The notes beneath the pieces are model-generated. The model saw only the letters and a program-made list of their open reading frames with translations. It was not told the origin of the DNA and made no database searches. From an uncultured Clostridia bacterium (lineage in GTDB: Bacteria > Bacillota > Clostridia > Lachnospirales > Anaerotignaceae), in contig CABSIK010000013.1 in the NCBI GenBank assembly GCA_902477755.1, forward strand, positions 1 through 58,445: a stretch of 58,445 bases of DNA, read 5' to 3'. Both the position numbers and the translations under genes were made by a program. Positions 42,792-50,595 of the stretch are shown piece by piece (position 1 is the first letter of the stretch; each line of letters opens with the position of its first letter).

Positions 42792-43883
42792 TCATTTCTT
42801 CTGCTGTAATTCATACAAATCCAAAATTGCCACTGCCATAGCCGCTTCCACACAAGGCACTGCCCTTGGCACGATGCAAGGATCGTGACGGCCAATGACA
42901 CGAACAGTTTCATTCTGTCCTGATTCCATGCCAATGGTATTCTGTTCTCTGGAAATAGATGGCGTGGGTTTAAATGCCGCTCGAAGAATTAGAGGCATCC
43001 CACTGGAAATACCGCCCAAAGAACCGCCATGGTGGTTGGTTGTGGTTTTTACATTGCCATTTTCGTCAAAGTAAAATGGGTCATTATTTTCTGAACCAAA
43101 AAGTTCTGCTACGCCAAAACCATCGCCGAATTCCACACCTTTCACTGCTGGAATGGCATATAAAATGGAAGCCAGCTTGCTTTCCAATCCATCAAACATG
43201 GGCTCACCCAGCCCAACAGGAAGCCCTACGATGGCCGCTTCCACCACACCGCCGACGGAATCCTGATTCAGCCTTGCGTCCTCAATGACTTCCTGCATCC
43301 GCACCCCTGCTTCGTCAGAGAAAACAGGGAATGTTTTTGCGGTCACCGCCGCCAGTTCTTCCGCCGAGATTTCCACGGGATTCATGGATGTATCAGAAAT
43401 CCCATGGATAGACTTGATATGGGCGCCAATATGGATACCCCTTCTCTCCAAAATCTGCATACATACCGCCCCAGCAAAGCAAAGAGGTGCTGTCAGTCTG
43501 CCGGAAAAATGTCCGCCGCCTCGATAGTCCTGAAAACCGCCGTATTTTACCGCCGCTGTATAGTCCGCATGACCGGGACGGGGGGTTTTCACCAGATTGC
43601 TGTAATCTTTGGAATGGGCGTTTGTGTTGTGTATCATGGCGCATAATGGCGCGCCGCATGTTTTCCCTTCAAATAGACCAGACACCACTTCCGAGACATC
43701 TCCCTCTTTTCTTGTGGTGGAGTATTTATGCTGACCAGGTGCCCGTCGTTTCATAAATGCCTGCACCTTTTCCAGATCAATTTCTTCTCCCACAGGCAGT
43801 CCGTCAATGACCACCCCGATGGCTTCGGAGTGGGACTGTCCGAAAATGGAAATTTTGATCCGTTCTCCAAAATTAGAGGACAT
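42792..43883 (-). CDS. aroC: Chorismate synthase
   Basis: Last common step of the shikimate pathway; needs reduced FMN. About 363 residues with GQSHSEAIGVVIDGLP, RRAPGQHKYSTTRKE, PRPGHADYTAAVKYG, RGGGHFSGRLTAPLCFAG, GGISSGMPLILRAAFKPTPS and GRHDPCIVPRAVP. The ATG at 43883 overlaps the end of aroA by 11 bases and is preceded by AGGAGG inside aroA, so expression is coupled. A GTG nine bases upstream is the alternative start. Confidence 0.97.
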   Translation of the reverse strand: MSSNFGERIKISIFGQSHSEAIGVVIDGLPVGEEIDLEKVQAFMKRRAPGQHKYSTTRKEGDVSEVVSGLFEGKTCGAPLCAMIHNTNAHSKDYSNLVKTPRPGHADYTAAVKYGGFQDYRGGGHFSGRLTAPLCFAGAVCMQILERRGIHIGAHIKSIHGISDTSMNPVEISAEELAAVTAKTFPVFSDEAGVRMQEVIEDARLNQDSVGGVVEAAIVGLPVGLGEPMFDGLESKLASILYAIPAVKGVEFGDGFGVAELFGSENNDPFYFDENGNVKTTTNHHGGSLGGISSGMPLILRAAFKPTPSISREQNTIGMESGQNETVRVIGRHDPCIVPRAVPCVEAAMAVAILDLYELQQKK

Positions 43884-45138
43884 CTGCGCCACCTCCTAAT
43901 CGAATAAATTCCGCGAAAAATGCTGGATAAGACTTTGCAACAGCTTCGGCACCTTCGATAATGGTTTCTCTGCCCAATAAAGCCGCACCTACTGCCGCTG
44001 ACATGACGATTCGATGATCACCGTAAGCGTCTATACGGATTTCTCCTTGCTGTTCTGTCAATTTTCCGCCATGAATCACTAAGCCGTCCTGTTTTTCTTC
44101 CACCAGAACGCCCAGCCGCTTCAGGCAATCTGCCATAGCCGTCAGGCGGTCACTTTCCTTGATTCGCAGCCTGCCGGCATTTCGGATTTCTGTTTTTCCT
44201 TCTGCTGCCGCTGCTGCCATGCACAGTATAGGTACCAGATCAGGAATCTGTGCCCCATCAATGACACAGCCCTTGAGTTTTCCATGAGAAACTGTCACCC
44301 GTTCTCCTTCTACTTCCACATGTGCACCAAACTGTTTCAATATATCTAAAATGGCTTTATCTCCCTGAGGAGAATCCATTTGCAGTCCACAACATGTTAC
44401 TGGCTGACCCATGGCACCGGCTGTGAGCCAGAAGGCACCATTTGACCAGTCTCCATCTGCCTGCATCACACCGGGGGAATGGTACTGCTGTCTGCCGGGA
44501 ATGAAAAATCTTCTTTCCCCTTCCTTCACTTCAATGCCGAAGCGTTTGAGGGTATGCAGTGTCATATCAATATATCCACGGGATTCTACTTCTGTTGTCA
44601 ATATGATTTCGCTGTCTTCGGCTAACAAAGGCAATGCAAAGAGCAGCCCCGTAATAAACTGAGAACTTACATTGCCCGGCAAAGAAAATGTGCCGCCTTT
44701 GAGCTGTCCAGACATCTCCAAGGGCAATTGGTCACTGCTGACAAAACAGCCGTGATCTCTCAGCAATTCCGTTAAGATACCAATAGGACGCTGAGGCAGT
44801 CTGCCTTTGCCTTCCACCAGCACATTTCTGCCCAATGCCGCCGCCACTGGCAGCAAAAAGCGAAGGGTTGAACCGCTTTCTCTGCAATCCATCACAGACA
44901 GATCTTCCTTTTTTTCTACTGGGAACACTTTGATTTTATCTCCCTGACGGAGGAAGTCTGCTCCCAATGCCTGCAAACACTGAAGGGTAGCTTCCAAATC
45001 CTCGGAACTGCCATTGAGCACCATTTCTGTGGGCTGATCCGCCAGCGCCGCACCAATGAACAATCGATGGGCATCGGACTTTGAGGAAATCATCTGCACC
45101 GTTCCTCTCAGAGCCCCTTTTGCTATTCTGATGTTCAT
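43873..45138 (-). CDS. aroA: 5-enolpyruvylshikimate-3-phosphate synthase
   Basis: Joins shikimate 3-phosphate and PEP. The 421-residue protein has the N-terminal SKSDAHRLFIGAAL motif, CRESGSTLRFLLPVAAALG in place of the classic GNAGT-AMR loop, LPQRPIGILTELL, GNVSSQFITGLLFALP, DGDWSNGAFWLTAGAMG and the C-terminal RIKESDRLTAM and DAYGDHRIVMSAAV. The variant PEP loop (ESGST) is seen in clostridial enzymes. Within the operon between aroB and aroC. Confidence 0.95.
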   Translation of the reverse strand: MNIRIAKGALRGTVQMISSKSDAHRLFIGAALADQPTEMVLNGSSEDLEATLQCLQALGADFLRQGDKIKVFPVEKKEDLSVMDCRESGSTLRFLLPVAAALGRNVLVEGKGRLPQRPIGILTELLRDHGCFVSSDQLPLEMSGQLKGGTFSLPGNVSSQFITGLLFALPLLAEDSEIILTTEVESRGYIDMTLHTLKRFGIEVKEGERRFFIPGRQQYHSPGVMQADGDWSNGAFWLTAGAMGQPVTCCGLQMDSPQGDKAILDILKQFGAHVEVEGERVTVSHGKLKGCVIDGAQIPDLVPILCMAAAAAEGKTEIRNAGRLRIKESDRLTAMADCLKRLGVLVEEKQDGLVIHGGKLTEQQGEIRIDAYGDHRIVMSAAVGAALLGRETIIEGAEAVAKSYPAFFAEFIRLGGGADVL

Positions 45139-45150
45139 AGCCTCCCTCCT

Positions 45151-46209
45151 TTACGATTCCATAGCCGTTCTTGCTAATTCTTCCACTTCATCCACTGGTA
45201 TTTTTACGATTTCACAAGCACCGATTTTCTTGGGAAATACAAAACTGATGGTTCCGCCCCGACGTTTTTTATCCCGAAGGGTGCCCTCTGCCACTTCTGC
45301 CGGAGAAAATGTCGTTTCTTTCGGCAGACGATTCTTTTCCAGTGCCTTTGCAATGGCTGCCGCTGTGCCTTTCTCTGCAATACCTTTTGCCTCTGCTGCT
45401 TTTGCGATCAGATGCATTCCAATGGCAACGGCATGTCCGTGAGTCATCTGAAAATGGCTTTTCTGCTCAATGGCATGGCCAAAAGTATGTCCCAGATTCA
45501 ACAGCTGGCGCTTGCCTGTGTCAAATTCATCTTCCTCCACCACGTCCCGTTTCATGGAAACGCAGGTTTCAATGATTTCTTCCAAATCCTGCCGGAAATC
45601 TCCTCCGGCGATTTTTTCAAATAATGGTGCGTCACCCAGTACGCCATATTTCAATGCTTCCGCGATGCCATCTGCAAAAACAACTTCCGGCAATGTCTGC
45701 AATACATCCGTATCGCACAGCACCAGCTTAGGCTGATAAAAAGCACCTGCCAGATTTTTTCCTGCCTCCAAATCCACAGCCGTTTTTCCGCCTACGGAAG
45801 AATCAATGGCTGCCAGAAATGTGGTGGGAATCTGAGCAAAGGGGATGCCACGCAGATATACAGCCGCGCCAAAGCCCGCCAGATCTCCTGTCACACCGCC
45901 CCCCAAAGCCACAATCAAATCTGATCTGGTCATTTCCTCTTTTGCCAGAAATTCCAGCAAATGACTGAGGGTATGGATATTCTTGGATGCTTCGCCTGCT
46001 GGAAACACAAATGTACAGACAGAAAATCCGGCTTCCTCCAAAGACTGACGGACGGTTTCTTCATATAAATGCACCACTGTACTGTCTGTCACAATGGCAG
46101 CTTTGCAGGGAGAAATGTATTTTTTCACTGCTTCTCCCGTTTTCTGAAGAAGTCCGCTGCCAATGAGCACCTCATATGTTGCGGAAGTTTTCACCGTTAC
46201 ACTTCTCAT
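45151..46209 (-). CDS. aroB: 3-dehydroquinate synthase
   Basis: Second step of the shikimate pathway; NAD- and metal-dependent. The 352-residue protein has VALGGGVTGDLAGFGAAVYLRG (NAD loop, abbreviated), TTFLAAIDSSVGGKTAVDLEAGKN, FADGIAEALKYG (metal Glu), and NLGHTFGHAIEQ plus HGHAVAIGM (metal His residues). A GAGGTGG site precedes the ATG. It starts 11 bases after the tyrA stop. Confidence 0.97.
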   Translation of the reverse strand: MRSVTVKTSATYEVLIGSGLLQKTGEAVKKYISPCKAAIVTDSTVVHLYEETVRQSLEEAGFSVCTFVFPAGEASKNIHTLSHLLEFLAKEEMTRSDLIVALGGGVTGDLAGFGAAVYLRGIPFAQIPTTFLAAIDSSVGGKTAVDLEAGKNLAGAFYQPKLVLCDTDVLQTLPEVVFADGIAEALKYGVLGDAPLFEKIAGGDFRQDLEEIIETCVSMKRDVVEEDEFDTGKRQLLNLGHTFGHAIEQKSHFQMTHGHAVAIGMHLIAKAAEAKGIAEKGTAAAIAKALEKNRLPKETTFSPAEVAEGTLRDKKRRGGTISFVFPKKIGACEIVKIPVDEVEELARTAMES

Positions 46210-46220
46210 AACCCCACCTC

Positions 46221-47069
46221 TTACTCAAACTCTTTTACAACGTCAACAGCAAGGCGTTTTTCCTTACCGTCTTTCAGCATAGCTTTCAAGGTATCTCCAT
46301 CACCGCTGCGGATGACCTTGCTGTAAGCCTGAAGCCGTTCCACCAGACCGTCAATTTCGTCTGCCAGATAATCTTTGTTTACCAAAAACAATTCTGTCCA
46401 CATGGTTTCGTTCAGCTTTGCCACACGAGTCATATCATGGAAACTGCCTGCGGAAAATCCCTTAAATTTTGGAGACAAATCGCTTTTGATATATGCGCTG
46501 GAAACCACGTGTGCCAGCTGAGATGTGTAAGCAATCATCTGGTCATGTTCCGCATCTGTTGCGATCTGCATCCGCGCAAAACCAACGCTTTTGAAAAACT
46601 CACTGATTTTATTGACATCAGCTATATCGGTTCCTTGGAAAGGTGTCAGAATCATTGTTGCTCCTTCAAAAATCTTTTCACTGGAAAAGTTAAAGCCAGA
46701 ACGCTCAATCCCTGCCATGGGATGGGCACCAATGAAAATGAAACCATTTTCAGCCGCAATTTCCTGCACATTCTGGCAAACCAGCCGTTTCACCCCTGCA
46801 CAGTCCACTACCATGGCGCCTTTTTTGAAATCTTTTGCATGTTGGCGCACATAATCTACTGTTGCCTGTGGATAAAGGGCAATGAGCACCAGATCGCAAT
46901 CTTTGGGATTGCCGTCAACCATGAATTCATCTGCTGCATCCAGCAGTTTTGCGCTGAGCCGTACTGTTTCCGATGCGTCCCAGCCAATTACTGTATGTTC
47001 TGTTTTTTTATGGATGGCTTTCGCCATGGAGCCGCCAATGAGCCCCATTCCTACAACGCCGACTTTCAT
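46221..47069 (-). CDS. tyrA: Prephenate dehydrogenase
   Basis: Converts prephenate to 4-hydroxyphenylpyruvate with NAD(P). The 282-residue protein has the dinucleotide motif VVGMGLIGGSMAKA (4-17), WDASE for cofactor choice, DCAGVKRLV, IFIGAHPMAGIERSGFNFS, and a helical C-terminal dimerisation region with GFSAGSFHDMTRVA. No ACT domain is present, so direct Tyr feedback through such a domain is not expected. Second gene of the operon. Confidence 0.95.
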   Translation of the reverse strand: MKVGVVGMGLIGGSMAKAIHKKTEHTVIGWDASETVRLSAKLLDAADEFMVDGNPKDCDLVLIALYPQATVDYVRQHAKDFKKGAMVVDCAGVKRLVCQNVQEIAAENGFIFIGAHPMAGIERSGFNFSSEKIFEGATMILTPFQGTDIADVNKISEFFKSVGFARMQIATDAEHDQMIAYTSQLAHVVSSAYIKSDLSPKFKGFSAGSFHDMTRVAKLNETMWTELFLVNKDYLADEIDGLVERLQAYSKVIRSGDGDTLKAMLKDGKEKRLAVDVVKEFE

Positions 47070-47098
47070 TATGTGTCACCTCTTTTTCTATTTTTCTG

Positions 47099-48115
47099 TT
47101 ATGCTTCGTTGTATCTGCAGGCAAAAGGTCTGATTTGGAATACAGCCTTTGCCACATCGTCAAACGCTTCCGGTGTCAGAGACTGTGCGCCGTCACACAG
47201 TGCTCTTGCCGGGTCGTTATGCACTTCGATCATGAGCCCGTCTGCCCCTGCCGCCGTAGCTGCCATTGCCATGGGTTTTACCAAATTGGAATGTCCCAAT
47301 GCATGGCTGGGGTCTACAATGACAGGCAGATGTGTCAGTTTTTTCAAAACAGGAATGGCAGATAAATCCAGTGTATTTCTTGTTTTGGTTTCAAATGTGC
47401 GGATACCTCTTTCGCAAAGGATAACATTTTCATTGCCCCCTGCCATGATGTATTCCGCACTCATGAGCCATTCTTCAATGGTGTTTGCCAGCCCACGTTT
47501 CAGCAGGATAGGTTTGTCGATGGTACCCAGTTCCCGAAGCAGATCAAAGTTCTGCATGTTTCTTGCCCCCACCTGAATCACATCTACAGATTCAAACATA
47601 GGCAGGTGGCTGATATTCATGATTTCGGATACGATAGGCAAGCCTGTTTTGGCCTTTGCTTCTTCCAAAAGTTCAATGCCTTCACCCTTCAGCCCTTGGA
47701 AAGCGTAAGGAGAAGTTCTGGGCTTGAATGCGCCGCCTCGAAGCAGGCCTGCACCGGATTTTTTCACGCATTCCGCAATGTAGCACACCTGCTCTCTGGA
47801 CTCTACAGAGCAAGGCCCTGCAATGATCTGGAAATTGCCGCCGCCGATTTTCACGCCGCCGATATCCACCACTAAGTCGTCATTGTGAAACTTTCTGTTT
47901 GCGTTTTTGAATGGCTCTTGAATCCGCTTAACGTTTTCCACGATATCCAGTGCTCTTACCAAATCCATATCCACCTGAGAGGTATCCCCCACCAGACCAA
48001 TAATGGTGTGGGTTTTGCCTACAGATACATGGGTTTCTATGCCCATGCTGTGAATCCATGCCTCCAAATTTTCCAGTTGTTCTGGTTTTGTATTTTGTTT
48101 CAGTACAATAATCAT
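47099..48115 (-). CDS. aroF: 3-deoxy-7-phosphoheptulonate synthase
   Basis: First step of the shikimate pathway, from PEP and erythrose 4-phosphate. About 338 residues, AroF/KDPS (type I-beta) with an N-terminal ferredoxin-like regulatory domain (1-70), then GPCSVESREQVCYIAE, LRGGAFKPRTSPYAFQG, EIMNISHLPMFE, QVGARNMQNFDLL, LKRGLANTIEEWL, CERGIRTFET and VDPSHALGHSNLV. The ATG at 48115 has AAGGAGG eight bases upstream. It is first in the operon, directly behind the leader peptide and attenuator. Confidence 0.96.
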   Translation of the reverse strand: MIIVLKQNTKPEQLENLEAWIHSMGIETHVSVGKTHTIIGLVGDTSQVDMDLVRALDIVENVKRIQEPFKNANRKFHNDDLVVDIGGVKIGGGNFQIIAGPCSVESREQVCYIAECVKKSGAGLLRGGAFKPRTSPYAFQGLKGEGIELLEEAKAKTGLPIVSEIMNISHLPMFESVDVIQVGARNMQNFDLLRELGTIDKPILLKRGLANTIEEWLMSAEYIMAGGNENVILCERGIRTFETKTRNTLDLSAIPVLKKLTHLPVIVDPSHALGHSNLVKPMAMAATAAGADGLMIEVHNDPARALCDGAQSLTPEAFDDVAKAVFQIRPFACRYNEA

Positions 48116-48186
48116 ACCGCTTACCTCCTTCATAATAAAATCCATCCTTTCACCGCTGCTCCTCCTCTTTCCAACAAAAAAAGAAA

Positions 48187-48215
48187 GACTCCGCAGCGAA
48201 TTTCACTGCGAAGTC
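48187..48215 (-). terminator. Attenuator hairpin ahead of aroF
   Basis: GACTTCGCAGTGAA / TTCGCTGCGGAGTC-type stem on the minus strand followed by TTTCTTTTTTTG, 72 bases before the aroF start. Its 5' arm contains CAGTGAAATT (48199-48208), which can pair over ten bases with AATTTTGCTG at 48267-48276 (two G-U pairs) to make an antiterminator. Confidence 0.8.
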
Positions 48216-48275
48216 CCATATGTCCTTCCAAAGAAAAAAACAACAAAACGAACCGTCTTTTCCTAACAGCAAAAT

Positions 48276-48350
48276 TCACTTTGAATCTCTGAAAACACGG
48301 TAAAAATAAAAGTATGCAGTTGCAGCAAAATTATTCTGTATCATCATCAT
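48276..48350 (-). CDS. Tyr/Phe-rich leader peptide of the aromatic operon
   Basis: A 24-codon frame with start at one of three consecutive ATG codons behind AAAGGG. The second half reads A-Y-F-Y-F-Y-R-V-F, so six of eight successive codons from TAC to TTC are Tyr or Phe; another Phe is at codon 8. The stop is TGA at 48276-48278. It is placed between a promoter and an intrinsic terminator directly ahead of aroF. By analogy with pheL, ribosome stalling at Tyr or Phe codons would prevent the terminator and raise operon expression when these amino acids are scarce (inference). Confidence 0.82.
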   Translation of the reverse strand: MMMIQNNFAATAYFYFYRVFRDSK

Positions 48351-48379
48351 GCAACCCTTTCGTCTGGTTATTTTTTCTC

Positions 48380-48408
48380 ATACTATCACAAAGGATTCAT
48401 GATGTAAA
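48380..48408 (-). promoter_or_regulatory. Aromatic operon promoter
   Basis: TTTACA (48403-48408), 17-base spacer, TAGTAT (48380-48385), placing the start about 25 bases ahead of the leader peptide. The stretch 48420-48716 further upstream has no convincing gene; short frames there are T/A-rich and lack ribosome sites. Confidence 0.78.
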
Positions 48409-48716
48409 CCCCAAACATTGAAAAAGATGCGCTTCTATGAAACCTGTTGAAAAATCAAAAGTCCTCTGCAAAAATACCGTCATTTTGCACGCCTCAGAAA
48501 AACACCTGTCTTTTTTGACAAATGGATATATTCTTTTTTGTGCATGTTTTATGGAATTTGTACTTTTTTGCTTCTCTGACCCTTTGGTTATTTTTTAAGC
48601 ATTTTTCAGGGAACATCTTTGTTTTGTCCTTCTCTGACAAACGAACCCTTTTGGTTTGCCCTCTTTCTAAAAACAGCAAATGGGATACCATTAGAAGCTT
48701 CTTCATAAGAAAACAA

Positions 48717-48761
48717 AGAAAGCTGAAATCTTTGGCGCGTACAAAGGATCTCAGCTTTCTT
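48717..48761 (-). terminator. Terminator of the hydrogenase operon
   Basis: AAGAAAGCTGAGATCCTTTG / CAAAGATTTCAGCTTTCTT hairpin and a T-rich 3' flank on the minus strand. A second inverted repeat (AACTTCCCTT / AAGGGAAGTT, 48798-48838) lies between it and hydA without a T-run. Confidence 0.8.
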
Positions 48762-48861
48762 AATTTTATGAAAGTTTTCTTCTAAAGACAGCCGTCACAA
48801 CTTCCCTTCAAAATCTATGTTTTCTGAAAGGGAAGTTGCTTGAGGTGTCTCGTTTTTTATC

Positions 48862-50595
48862 TTATTCTGATTCTCTGGGCATTTTCCATGCCGTATGATC
48901 TGTATGGAGCAAGTGATGGGCTTTTTCTCCCAAAGGTTCCCCAAGGAAATCTTTATACAATGCCTGAATTGCCGGATTTTCATGGCTGAAACGCAGATTT
49001 GCCATATCATCCAGGAAATACAGATGATTTCCGCGGCGTTCCGCCTGTTCCACTCCATCTTTGATGGGCTGACCGCCGCCGCCGGCACATCCGCCGGGAC
49101 AAGCCATGATTTCTACAAAATCATAATGTGCTTTGCCTTTGCGCAGGGCTTTCACCAGCTTTCTGGCATTGCCCAATCCGCTGGCAACAGCCACACGGAG
49201 GGTTTTGCCTGCCAATTCAAATTCCGCTTCTCTCCATCCTTCCTGTCCACGCACATTTTGGAACGCATCAGGTGCCGCATTTTCGCCATTTACCAGATAA
49301 TAAGCGCTGCGCAGTGCCGCTTCCATAACGCCGCCGGTAACACCGAAGATCACGCCGGCACCCGTTGCTTCCCCAATGGGATCATCAAAAGGTGTACTTT
49401 CCAGCAGATCAGGACGAATATGTTCCGCACGGAGCATCCGCACAAATTCTCTGGTGGTCAATACCAGATCCACATCTTTTTCTGTTCCAGCGTCGTTCAT
49501 GGTAGGCAGGATATGTTCGCTCTTTTTGGCAATACAGGGCATGATGGACACGCTGAATACATCTTCTTTTGCAATGCCTAATTTTCCTGCATAGTATGCC
49601 TTCACCACTGCCCCGAACATTTGCTGGGGAGATTTTGCTGTGGAAAGGCATTCTGTCATATCAGGATACTGGCTTTTCATAAACCGTACCCATGCAGGAC
49701 AGCAGGAGGTAAACATAGGATACTGATGTTCTCCTTCACTCAGACGGCGCAGCAGTTCACTGCCTTCTTCCATGATGGTCAAGTCTGCCGCAAAGTCTGT
49801 GTCAAAGACATAATCTACGCCCATCATCTTCAGCGCTGTTACAATTTTGCCAACATCCGCATCTTCCTGAGAAAGCCCCATTTCTTCCCCCCAAGAAGCT
49901 CTTACTGCCGGCGCAACCTGCACGATGACTTTTTTCTTAGGATTTGCCAATGCTGCAAAGAATGGTTCTGTATCATCCCGTTCACTCAATGCCCCCACAG
50001 GACAGTGAGTCACGCACTGCCCACAGAAAGAACAATCAGAGTCCATAATACGATTGTTATAGGCAACATCGACAGTGGTTCTGGCACCAGTACCTTCTAC
50101 GTCCCAGATATGCAGATCCTGCACCTTATCACAAATCTGGATACAGCGCATACACTTAATGCACTTGGAAGCATCTCGAATCAAAGGAGAACGAGGGCTC
50201 CACTGATACAGGGGCACCTGCATTTCGTAAGGCTGACGGCGAATGTCTAAATCATTTGCAATGGTCTGCAAGGTGCAGTTGCCGCTGCGCACACACATAG
50301 TACATTTGCTGTCATGCTGGGAAAGAATCAGTTCCACATTTGTTTTTCTTACCTCTCTGACTCTGGGGCTGTTGGTATAGACCACCATCCCCTCGCTGAC
50401 AACATTGTTGCAGGAGGAAATGAGTTTGTCTACGCCTTCCACTTCCACCACGCAGACACGGCAGGCGCCGATTTCGTTGATATCTTTCAAATAACACAGG
50501 CTGGGCACATGGATACCGGCAGCTCTTGCTGCTTCCAGAATGGTGGTATTTTCTTTTGCCTGTACTTGTTTTCCGTCTATGGTCAGATTTACCAT
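48862..50595 (-). CDS. hydA: [FeFe] hydrogenase catalytic subunit
   Basis: Reversible proton reduction or H2 oxidation. The protein is about 577 residues. It has an N-terminal [2Fe-2S] domain (CYLKDINEIGACRVC), a His-Cys [4Fe-4S] site (HDSKCTMCVRSGNC), two [4Fe-4S] clusters (CIKCMRCIQIC and CSFCGQCVTHCPVG), and the H-cluster motifs TSCCPAWVRF, MPCIAKKSE and EIMACPGGCAGGGGQP. All Cys ligands are intact. The ATG at 50595 overlaps the end of the upstream flavoprotein gene by seven bases and has GGAGGGAGGG ahead. Maturation genes hydE, hydF and hydG are not in the window. The partner gene suggests NAD(P)H-linked electron flow. Confidence 0.96.
   Translation of the reverse strand: MVNLTIDGKQVQAKENTTILEAARAAGIHVPSLCYLKDINEIGACRVCVVEVEGVDKLISSCNNVVSEGMVVYTNSPRVREVRKTNVELILSQHDSKCTMCVRSGNCTLQTIANDLDIRRQPYEMQVPLYQWSPRSPLIRDASKCIKCMRCIQICDKVQDLHIWDVEGTGARTTVDVAYNNRIMDSDCSFCGQCVTHCPVGALSERDDTEPFFAALANPKKKVIVQVAPAVRASWGEEMGLSQEDADVGKIVTALKMMGVDYVFDTDFAADLTIMEEGSELLRRLSEGEHQYPMFTSCCPAWVRFMKSQYPDMTECLSTAKSPQQMFGAVVKAYYAGKLGIAKEDVFSVSIMPCIAKKSEHILPTMNDAGTEKDVDLVLTTREFVRMLRAEHIRPDLLESTPFDDPIGEATGAGVIFGVTGGVMEAALRSAYYLVNGENAAPDAFQNVRGQEGWREAEFELAGKTLRVAVASGLGNARKLVKALRKGKAHYDFVEIMACPGGCAGGGGQPIKDGVEQAERRGNHLYFLDDMANLRFSHENPAIQALYKDFLGEPLGEKAHHLLHTDHTAWKMPRESE

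Noticed and set aside
48522..48785. An open frame on the plus strand of 87 codons, and one of 70 codons on the minus strand at 48494-48706
   Set aside because: Both are compositionally T/A-biased, have no ribosome site and overlap the hydrogenase terminator; I consider them noise.
48798..48838. AACTTCCCTT/AAGGGAAGTT inverted repeat after hydA as a terminator
   Set aside because: No T-run follows; the hairpin at 48717-48761 is the better terminator.
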